Both the position numbers and the translations under genes were made by a program. The notes under the pieces are model-generated. The model did no database searches. It was given only the letters and a program-made list of their open reading frames with translations, and was not told where the DNA came from. A DNA stretch of 64,000 bases from Chitinophaga sp. sic0106 (GTDB taxonomy: Bacteria > Bacteroidota > Bacteroidia > Chitinophagales > Chitinophagaceae): the NCBI RefSeq assembly GCF_019219075.1, contig NZ_JAHUWJ010000030.1:1-64000 (forward strand), read 5' to 3'. This document shows, piece after piece, positions 1-5,739 of this stretch (positions are counted from its first letter, which is position 1; the number at the start of each line of letters is the position of its first letter).

Positions 1-112
1 CCGAGGGAACGGCGAGCGCGCAAAAACCGTGACAGGGGGACGCGAAGCGGACCACTGGCGCGTGTTTTTGCACGCCGCCGGACCGAGGGAGACCGATTTT
101 CCTTCAACATAA
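1..112 (+). other. GC-rich left edge, possible gene tail or structured site
   Basis: The first 60 bases are 42/60 G+C by count, much richer than the genes that follow. One plus-strand frame is open from base 2 to a TAA at 110-112, reading ...HWRVFLHAAGPRETDFPST, so this could be the 3' tail of a gene entering from the left, convergent with the recombinase at 163. The other plus frame starting at base 1 is also open to 133, and an arginine-rich minus frame is open as well, so open frames alone mean little here. The stretch also contains an imperfect hairpin, listed separately. Confidence 0.2.
11..79. repeat. Imperfect long hairpin beside recombinase genes
   Basis: Arms 11-29 and 61-79 pair as GGCG, GCG, GCAAAAAC and CG blocks. 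A15 and T63 are bulged out and C19/A72 is a mismatch; the loop is 31 nt. The word CCGAGGGA also occurs as a direct repeat at 1-8 and 83-90, one on each side of the hairpin. It lies about 85 bp beyond the stop of the nearer tyrosine recombinase. It may be a recombination or transfer site, an RNA structure, or part of a coding tail; the sequence alone cannot decide. Confidence 0.45.
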
Positions 113-162
113 AGGTCTTTACAATGATCAGGTGACCACTTTTAAGTTACGAGGCGGCTCTT

Positions 163-1026
163 TTATTTCATCGGATGATATTGATCTATGGCCGCTCTTA
201 ACACTTCTACCTCGCTTTGTTTATAGCGCTCCGTACTGGATGGGTACTTATGCCCTGCGAACTGCTGCACTACACTGATGTCGTGGCCTTGCGTTAACAG
301 GTTTGCGATTACACTTTGGCGTATAGTCTGCGGCATTATAATTCTTCCGGGGTAATAATTCCTAAAGCTACGGATCACATACTTAGTGATATCCTCCGCT
401 GGCATTGGCTGCGACCCTTTACCAATAAGGAGTGTAGCACATTCTTTTCCCTGCAGCAGTCGCGGGCGGTCCTGCTGTAAATAGGTATGTAATATCATGA
501 TCTGCGGTGCTTTTAAGGTTAGGGTGCGGCTGTTGGTATTGGGAGTAGATTTTATGTAGATGTTACCGTTATCCAGATTTACGTCTGTAGCGCCCATCTG
601 GGCGATTTCCTGCACTCTTAACCCCTGACAGACCAACAACCCCATTAACACCTTATTACGGCTATAAAGAGCCTTATATCGCTCCTTTTTACCCAGTAAC
701 CCTTCCAGCTCCTGCGGGGTAAATAACTCCTGTAACTGTACATCACGGCTACGCTGGTCATGTAACCGGATCGATTTTGCAGGATGGTCCTGTCTTTGCC
801 CACTATAACACAGGTAATCATAGTAGACTTTTATAGCAGATACAATACGGTTCAGCGTTTGCGGGTTGGTGTAGCGCAGGCGAAGCTGGCGGATGTAAAC
901 CGTAACATCCGTAAAGGTAGCCATTGCTGCCGCTGGATAATTACCTGTAAATGCAGCTATTTCACGCAGGTAACTGTCCGTAGTCGCAGCCGTGTAGCGA
1001 CTTTCAAGGTAATGCCGTATAGTCAT
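163..1026 (-). CDS. Tyrosine recombinase (second of a tandem pair)
   Basis: This 287-aa protein has the two-part layout of phage/XerCD-type tyrosine recombinases: a SAM-like N-terminal DNA-binding region (about 1-90) and a C-terminal catalytic domain (about 105-280). Visible active-site residues are Arg137 (GLRVQE), Arg236 (TIRQS), His259 (FAGHK) and the nucleophile Tyr268 (TERYK). The His expected three residues before Arg236 is Gln233, so box II is degenerate. The ATG overlaps the stop region of the upstream recombinase by 4 bp, which implies translational coupling and joint action. It probably performs strand exchange for integration, excision or inversion of the neighbouring element. The altered His suggests a specialised or weaker catalytic partner, although some active family members tolerate substitutions there. 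Confidence 0.88.
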   Translation of the reverse strand: MTIRHYLESRYTAATTDSYLREIAAFTGNYPAAAMATFTDVTVYIRQLRLRYTNPQTLNRIVSAIKVYYDYLCYSGQRQDHPAKSIRLHDQRSRDVQLQELFTPQELEGLLGKKERYKALYSRNKVLMGLLVCQGLRVQEIAQMGATDVNLDNGNIYIKSTPNTNSRTLTLKAPQIMILHTYLQQDRPRLLQGKECATLLIGKGSQPMPAEDITKYVIRSFRNYYPGRIIMPQTIRQSVIANLLTQGHDISVVQQFAGHKYPSSTERYKQSEVEVLRAAIDQYHPMK

Positions 1027-1877
1027 AACTGTTGTAGTTGATGCACACCAGGTACCGCATAGATTTGCGTGGATTCCAGGTGGCGGTGACCTAAGTAATC
1101 CCGTACATAACCAAGGCTCATACCTCCATGCAGCAGATGTGTTGCAATGCTGTGTCTGAGGTGATGCAGGGTAATATCCTTGCTTAAGTCCGCTTTTGCC
1201 AGCAGCTTCTTTAAGATAAGCAGGTAGCTATCTCCCCGCATAGAGTGGCCTATACGGTTGAGCATAAACGCTGATCCGGATTTACGCGAGCGGCTACGCT
1301 CGTGCTTTAAGTACTGGCCCAGCACTACCACCACCTTATTAGGCAGAGGGATCACTCGCCTGCGAGCATTCTTGCCACGCTTTACATACAACACCTGGTG
1401 GCTCAGGTGAACATCCGTTACCTGCAACCGTACCGCCTCGCTGCGGCGCAGCCCACAGCTGTAAAACAGATGCAATACTACCCGCTCCTTTACCGTAGTG
1501 GCCACGTCGAAGAGCTTTTCTATTTCATCACGGGAGAGAGGCTTACGGCTGTTATACGCTGCCGTCTTAAACTTCAGGCCGCTGATAGGATTCACAGGCT
1601 GTACGCCTGTTGCCTGCAACCAGTCGAAGAACACACGTAACGCGTACATGTAATGGGCGATCATCATTTCGCTCAAAGTGCCTTCCTTGCGCTTCAGTGG
1701 CCGCACCTGTAGCCACTCGTAAAAAAGACGTATATCCGTTGGGGTAACCACCGACACGTCCTCACACTGCCTGTAGTGTAAAAACTCGTTTACACACCTG
1801 GGCAGCATAGACTGCGTGCCTATACTGTAACCCACAACAGACAGGTAGTCTTTGAACATACCTATGATCTGTTTCAT
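1023..1877 (-). CDS. Tyrosine recombinase (first of a tandem pair)
   Basis: This is a 284-aa XerC/D-like recombinase. The N-terminal core-binding domain (about 1-100) is followed by a catalytic domain with the complete residue set: Arg144 (CGLRRSE), Lys169 (GKN), His238 and Arg241 (HHLRHS), His264 (YLGHRH) and Tyr273 (QIYAV). It is the first gene of the pair in transcription order and overlaps the next recombinase by 4 bp. Housekeeping XerC and XerD are not normally encoded as overlapping neighbours, and the adjacent primase and SymE-like genes point to a mobile element. The ATG at 1877 has only a weak Shine-Dalgarno. Direct repeats ACTATGATA at 1923 and 1943 lie in its upstream region. Confidence 0.92.
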   Translation of the reverse strand: MKQIIGMFKDYLSVVGYSIGTQSMLPRCVNEFLHYRQCEDVSVVTPTDIRLFYEWLQVRPLKRKEGTLSEMMIAHYMYALRVFFDWLQATGVQPVNPISGLKFKTAAYNSRKPLSRDEIEKLFDVATTVKERVVLHLFYSCGLRRSEAVRLQVTDVHLSHQVLYVKRGKNARRRVIPLPNKVVVVLGQYLKHERSRSRKSGSAFMLNRIGHSMRGDSYLLILKKLLAKADLSKDITLHHLRHSIATHLLHGGMSLGYVRDYLGHRHLESTQIYAVPGVHQLQQL

Positions 1878-1922
1878 AAATTTTTGGTATTATTTTAACT
1901 GACTTTTGAAGAGAGGAGTAAC

Positions 1923-1951
1923 ACTATGATATAAAACCTATAACTATGATA
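1923..1951. repeat. Direct repeat upstream of the recombinase pair
   Basis: ACTATGATA occurs at 1923-1931 and again at 1943-1951, start to start 20 bp apart. This is about two helical turns, so a protein could bind both on one face. It lies 45-75 bp upstream of the recombinase ATG and could be an operator; no regulator is identified. Confidence 0.4.
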
Positions 1952-1981
1952 CTTTTAAAAAAGGGCCCTTGAGCAGATTTT

Positions 1982-2076
1982 TGGAACAAGGAACAATCAA
2001 GATAAATCCTTACTGGAACTGCATTACATTGTTCCATAATTGTTCCAGATTGTTCCATTCCTATTGGATTGTTCCA
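1982..2076. repeat. Iteron-like TGGAACAAT array
   Basis: On the minus strand the 9-mer TGGAACAAT is repeated exactly four times, seen on the plus strand as ATTGTTCCA at 2028, 2039, 2049 and 2068. Start-to-start spacing is 11, 10 and 19 bp, close to one helical turn or two. Two near-copies in the opposite orientation lie at 1982 (TGGAACAAG) and 1989 (AGGAACAAT). The array sits between the recombinase pair and the primase/ATPase gene, and the rightmost copy overlaps the last codons of the primase. The arrangement resembles replication iterons, a recombinase accessory site or a regulator array. No assignment is possible without binding data. Confidence 0.7.
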
Positions 2077-4682
2077 GATTGGCGAAGCTGGGATATTTGG
2101 GCAGCGAGGTCGTTACTGATCCTTTCACGGATCATTTTATGCTGGTCCCAGTAGTCTATTTTATACTGCACCCTACGCAGGTTATTCCCATTTTGGCAAA
2201 CAATGTATTCTAACTGTAGCAGCTGGGCAAAATACCTGCTACACTGGGCTTTACTGATGCGCAGCGCATGTCGGACTTCCCGCTGAGTAAACAGTACTGT
2301 GCCAGGTTGCCGCTCCAGGTATTTCTTCAGCTGCTCGTAGAACTGCCGTAGGCTACCATCCAGCTCATCCACTTTCAGCACAATGCTTTCGAACATAATA
2401 TCCACTGCTACTTCAAGGTCTGATATTTCTGTAATTAACCGTCCTTTACTGTCCCGCCTGCGCTGGTACTGATGCAGCAGCGTTACCATCTTTACAAAGT
2501 TTAAAAACAGGTCATTTAAGCGCCTGATCTTGTGTGCATCGGGCGGCAGTTGCAGCTTACAGGCATAAGGGTTCACTACTTCAAGCGGTTGCAGGCAGCG
2601 CACCAGGTGTTGTATAAATTGTTTTGTTTCCTGCTCCTGCTTACTGTCGATGTTACCGGTGGCTTTCGTGTTCTGATAGTTAATAATACGGCTGGTCTGG
2701 TCGCTGCTTTCATCCACAGCCAATAAAAAGACACGGCTCATATTATCCTCATAGATTTCACCGCGGGTAGTACAGGCAAGCGAGGCAATAGGCCCTTTCA
2801 CTGTTTTCTGACCGCTGGTAATAGTGCCATTCTCCAACTTAATGCTGGTGGCGCTGTTCAGCTCTCCGTTACTCTGCAGCTCTCTAAACGCGAACTCTGC
2901 TTCTTCACTCAGGCCGTCGATATCTTCCAAGCATAGCAACCGGTTTACAAAGTAATGCTCCGGGTAGTTATACAGTACCTTATCACTCACGCGGGTAAGT
3001 TTGGTAACGTTTTCGGGCGGGATGCAGTCAGATATTTGCTTTAGCAGTCTGGTTTTACCACTGCCGCTACTGCCTTGTATAAGGGCATGGAGGGTTTCAG
3101 GCATTTTATAACTGATAGCGATCAGTAGTAAAAAGATGCGGTTGGTTTCTTCCCCAACAATACCAGCACTACCCAATAGCTCATTTAACTGACCGATCAG
3201 GTCTGCTTGTTTTAAAAACTGCTCTGCACCGCTGCGTTCCGCTGCTGTCATAGGATACGCCTTGGCACTGGCAGGGTCGCTTTGCTGCTGATCTTTTTCC
3301 CGGTAGCTATCCAATAGATCCGTGAGCGTGGATAAATCAACGTCCAGTAAGGATTTATCTACCCCTAAACGTTCGCTAATATCACGACTCAGTTTTTCCA
3401 CCTGCTTATCTTCGTATAGGTCTACTTTGTTGCGGCTTTTCTGGCCATTATCCTTGCGTTCCACTACCAGCGTCACTTTCATGCTATCCAGTAGCTTACT
3501 TAGGCCACCCTGGATACAGTACTGAAGCTGGTCTGTATCATAGATAAGTTTATGCGGATGATTGGTATTTAATACAGGCGTGGCTTTTACAGTGGCTACC
3601 GGTTCCGGTGTTTTTTCTTCAGCTGAAGAAAAAATTGGTTTTCTGTTGACGAGTAGATGAACAAAAATTTGCGGTTCATGGGATAGGCTGATGCTGTTTA
3701 TATCTTCACCGGTTGGCAGTGCCAGACGGGTAAGTATAATACCGGGAAGCTGTTCTTTTAATAACGCTGCATATTTCTCCACGGCCTTATTGCCTGCCTC
3801 GTCTACGTCAAAAGCAAAAACGATCTCCTTCAGATGGGGTAAAGTTTTAATAGCACTCATATGTTCAGCCAGCAGGCCATTAGTCCCGTAACAAGCCAGC
3901 ATGCTATAATCCTTAGTAATGGTTGGCTGTTGCAGCAAGGTAGCGGCATCGATGATCGCTTCAGTTAGGATTAACTTTTCCGTACTGACAGCGGGATACC
4001 CCGGATACAGCCCTTTACGATCCTTTAAGTAGAAGTGTTTTTGATCGGCATCATTGTAAGTACTGCGGAAGTATAGACCAGACACCTGGTGTTGTTTATT
4101 ACGCAGCGCAAAAACGATACAACCTTTACCGAACACACGATAAGAGGTTTCACCCGTGCGGCCCAGCTTATCATGGACTGATAATAAACCTACCTGTAAA
4201 CAATCGCTGATCAGACCTTCATCTTTACGGGCGCCGTGGTGGAACTGACCACTATTGTAGCCGATTTCAAGGGTTTCATAACTTAACCCACGCTCACGTA
4301 TATACGTTTTTGCAGGATCACTATTACTAACCGCATTTTTAAAGTAAGTGAACATATTACCCAGGATAGCGGTACGCTGCCCCGGTAAAGTCACAGCAGG
4401 CAGAGGATCACCGCCGACAAGCTGCTTACATTTCAGGATTGCTTCATACTTGCTGCAGTTTTCTTTGTGCATTACAAAGTCAATCACATCAAGCGGTTTG
4501 CCGTGGGTTTTGCAGTTGGCACTGAAGCAGTAGACCGTGTGGGTTTTATAGTACACTTGCAGGCTCGGCGTCTTATCATCGTGGAACGGGCAGTTAAGCC
4601 GTAGCGATTTATCGGGCTTTAAGCCGTAGTGATGCAGGAGGGTAGCAAGAGTTAGCTGCTGCTTAATCTCAGTGATTTCCAT
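2061..4682 (-). CDS. Fused primase and AAA+ ATPase of a mobile element
   Basis: This is an 873-aa protein. The N-terminus is a CHC2-type zinc finger (Cys31, His34, Cys52, Cys57) like that of DnaG. A DnaG-type core follows (YIRERGLSYETLEIGYNSG, about 120-165) and then a TOPRIM domain with TEAIIDA near 237 and the FDVDEAG acidic pair near 289. The C-terminal half has a Walker A motif GSSGSGKT near 534, a Walker B LLCLEDID near 580, and a sensor-like ACTTRGE. A winged-helix-like segment near 800-850 (FTQREVRHALRIS) ends the protein. The expected role is to prime and perhaps unwind DNA so that an integrated element can replicate after excision. It overlaps the SymE-like gene by 14 bp. Family names on the ATPase half are uncertain. 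Confidence 0.85.
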   Translation of the reverse strand: MEITEIKQQLTLATLLHHYGLKPDKSLRLNCPFHDDKTPSLQVYYKTHTVYCFSANCKTHGKPLDVIDFVMHKENCSKYEAILKCKQLVGGDPLPAVTLPGQRTAILGNMFTYFKNAVSNSDPAKTYIRERGLSYETLEIGYNSGQFHHGARKDEGLISDCLQVGLLSVHDKLGRTGETSYRVFGKGCIVFALRNKQHQVSGLYFRSTYNDADQKHFYLKDRKGLYPGYPAVSTEKLILTEAIIDAATLLQQPTITKDYSMLACYGTNGLLAEHMSAIKTLPHLKEIVFAFDVDEAGNKAVEKYAALLKEQLPGIILTRLALPTGEDINSISLSHEPQIFVHLLVNRKPIFSSAEEKTPEPVATVKATPVLNTNHPHKLIYDTDQLQYCIQGGLSKLLDSMKVTLVVERKDNGQKSRNKVDLYEDKQVEKLSRDISERLGVDKSLLDVDLSTLTDLLDSYREKDQQQSDPASAKAYPMTAAERSGAEQFLKQADLIGQLNELLGSAGIVGEETNRIFLLLIAISYKMPETLHALIQGSSGSGKTRLLKQISDCIPPENVTKLTRVSDKVLYNYPEHYFVNRLLCLEDIDGLSEEAEFAFRELQSNGELNSATSIKLENGTITSGQKTVKGPIASLACTTRGEIYEDNMSRVFLLAVDESSDQTSRIINYQNTKATGNIDSKQEQETKQFIQHLVRCLQPLEVVNPYACKLQLPPDAHKIRRLNDLFLNFVKMVTLLHQYQRRRDSKGRLITEISDLEVAVDIMFESIVLKVDELDGSLRQFYEQLKKYLERQPGTVLFTQREVRHALRISKAQCSRYFAQLLQLEYIVCQNGNNLRRVQYKIDYWDQHKMIRERISNDLAAQISQLRQSGTIQ

Positions 4683-4878
4683 CGGCAGCTACCTTTTTGA
4701 TGATCAGCATACCATTTTCGATCACTATTTCGATGGGATCACCCACATAAAAACCTGCCTTCTCCAGCCATACACCCCGAACATTTAACCAGGGCACATT
4801 CCTGCCATGGTTCCAATGATTGCGTAACTCCTGATATCTGCCATGTAATTTGCCGCGGCGCACCTTTTTTGTGTCCAT
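4669..4878 (-). CDS. SymE-like small protein
   Basis: This 69-aa basic protein contains the hallmark core of the SymE family, VPWLNVRGVWLEKAGF followed by GDPIEIVIENGMLIIKK. That core forms an AbrB/MazE-like swapped-hairpin fold. The founding E. coli SymE is an SOS-induced toxin controlled by an antisense RNA and linked to DNA/RNA binding. Many Bacteroidota homologues sit in mobile elements with no demonstrated toxicity. Here it is the first gene of a likely operon, overlapping the primase start by 14 bp, which favours an element-maintenance or DNA-binding role. A TTTG/TTACTTTG promoter lies just upstream. No antisense RNA could be recognised. Confidence 0.8.
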   Translation of the reverse strand: MDTKKVRRGKLHGRYQELRNHWNHGRNVPWLNVRGVWLEKAGFYVGDPIEIVIENGMLIIKKVAADGNH

Positions 4879-4886
4879 GTGGATAA
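4878..4886 (-). promoter_or_regulatory. Perfect DnaA-box-like 9-mer
   Basis: TTATCCACA reads on the minus strand and touches the SymE-like ATG. It matches the DnaA box consensus exactly. A 9-mer may occur by chance in 64 kb, and a second copy lies at 44104-44112 near nrdJ, so the call is tentative. Confidence 0.3.
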
Positions 4887-4912
4887 GTTTTTATTTTGCT
4901 ACATTTATGTAT

Positions 4913-4944
4913 CAAAGTAAACTTATTTGTCGCACATAAACAAA
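4913..4944 (-). promoter_or_regulatory. Promoter for symE-like/primase operon
   Basis: On the minus strand TTTG (4944-4941) is followed after 20 bp by TTACTTTG (4920-4913), one mismatch from the Bacteroidota -7 element TAnnTTTG. The SymE-like ATG begins 35 bp downstream, a normal leader length. Confidence 0.6.
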
Positions 4945-5007
4945 CCTATTTTTAGCATACTATTACACACTAGTATCAAAAACAACCCAAAACTGCCACA
5001 GATAGGC

Positions 5008-5015
5008 TATTTTTG
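5008..5015 (+). promoter_or_regulatory. -7 element for the XRE regulator gene
   Basis: TATTTTTG matches TAnnTTTG exactly and lies 20 bp before the ATG at 5035. A clear -33 TTTG is not seen. Together with the minus-strand promoter at 4913-4944 it makes a compact divergent control region where the XRE protein could act. Confidence 0.5.
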
Positions 5016-5034
5016 TTAACCTAAACAGACAGTC

Positions 5035-5397
5035 ATGTCGCAAAAAAATAATCTCGGTAATCGTATACTGGAACTCCGTAAATCCAAAAGCTGGTCACAG
5101 TCTGAACTTGCTGATAAAGTAGGGATTTCATACGCCCAGATAGGTCGCTATGAGACTAAAGGCGCACAGCCACCTGCAGAAGTAATTAAAAAAATTGCTG
5201 AGGCATTAGATACCTCTGTGGATTACCTGATCTTTGGCAGCTCCGCCGATAAAGCCAGCGAAGCACTGCACGACGCAGAGATTATACGGTATTTTAAGGA
5301 GATTGAAGCGCTGCCGCATGAGGATAAAGATGCGCTGCTGAGGGTGATTGCGGCGTTTATCAGGGATGTAAAAACTAAGCAAAATTATGCTCATTGA
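5035..5397 (+). CDS. XRE-family transcriptional regulator
   Basis: This 120-aa protein begins with a Cro/CI-type helix-turn-helix (about residues 8-65: ILELRKSKSWSQSELADKVG, then SYAQIGRYETKGAQP). A short alpha-helical C-terminal extension (about 75-115) probably serves dimerisation. It is transcribed away from the SymE-like/primase genes across a 156-bp shared control region. That is the layout of phage or satellite repressors governing an element's replication genes. It most likely represses the divergent promoter; this is inferred from position. A perfect inverted repeat 13 bp after the stop may terminate its transcript. Confidence 0.92.
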   Translation: MSQKNNLGNRILELRKSKSWSQSELADKVGISYAQIGRYETKGAQPPAEVIKKIAEALDTSVDYLIFGSSADKASEALHDAEIIRYFKEIEALPHEDKDALLRVIAAFIRDVKTKQNYAH

Positions 5398-5409
5398 ATA
5401 TTTATAGTA

Positions 5410-5468
5410 CTATTGCGGAGTAAATTAGAGATCCTGCAGTTGCCTAGTTCCTATTTACTCCGCAATAG
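5410..5468. repeat. Perfect 16-bp inverted repeat at module boundary
   Basis: Arms 5410-5425 and 5453-5468 are perfectly complementary and enclose 27 bp. The stem can be extended outward by four more pairs (ATAG 5404-5407 with CTAT 5469-5472) if two bases bulge. It lies exactly between the XRE regulator and the 3' end of the toxin-like operon. There is no T-tract, so a classic intrinsic terminator is less likely than a convergent structural terminator or a recombinase site. Confidence 0.75.
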
Positions 5469-5478
5469 CTATCGTTGC

Positions 5479-5736
5479 TTATTGAGACTCCAAATAATCA
5501 CCAAAATCTTTTCTAAACCTATTAGTAATTTCCTTGCTGTCGCTCCAAGCACAAGAGTTAACCACCAAAGCATCCGCTTCAGGTAATGATAGTTTCAACT
5601 TTTTTATTAAAATCATCACTGACTGTGCTTGCGTGGCACCAGATTCCCTAAGTCTCAAAAGAGCTGCATCTAAACTTGCTGCATTCTCATAGACAGAATT
5701 AAAAATATTCTCTAGCATGGTTAAATCCATAGTCAT
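5479..5736 (-). CDS. Candidate immunity protein for the Rhs tip
   Basis: This is an 85-aa, probably cytoplasmic, mostly helical acidic protein with no signal peptide. It starts only 3 bp after the stop of the giant Rhs gene (an alternative ATG is at 5730) and is the last gene of the operon. A small gene directly behind a polymorphic-toxin C-terminus is the standard position of a cognate immunity gene. The segment SVMILIKKLKLSLPEADALV followed by SCAW resembles a recurring small helical family, but no named immunity family is recognised. The immunity role is inferred from position only. Confidence 0.6.
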   Translation of the reverse strand: MTMDLTMLENIFNSVYENAASLDAALLRLRESGATQAQSVMILIKKLKLSLPEADALVVNSCAWSDSKEITNRFRKDFGDYLESQ

Positions 5737-5739
5737 TTC

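Noticed and set aside
1..110. Arginine-rich minus-strand frame open to the window edge
   Set aside because: Several frames are open because of high GC; the translation is almost all Arg, Ser and Pro with no domain, and a third recombinase cannot be supported from it.
4878..4886. DnaA box as proof of a replication origin
   Set aside because: Only one box, and an identical 9-mer occurs elsewhere in the window; kept as a weak site only.
5398..5478. Invertible promoter of Bacteroides type
   Set aside because: Inverted arms enclose only 27 bp with no TAnnTTTG element, too short for a promoter switch.
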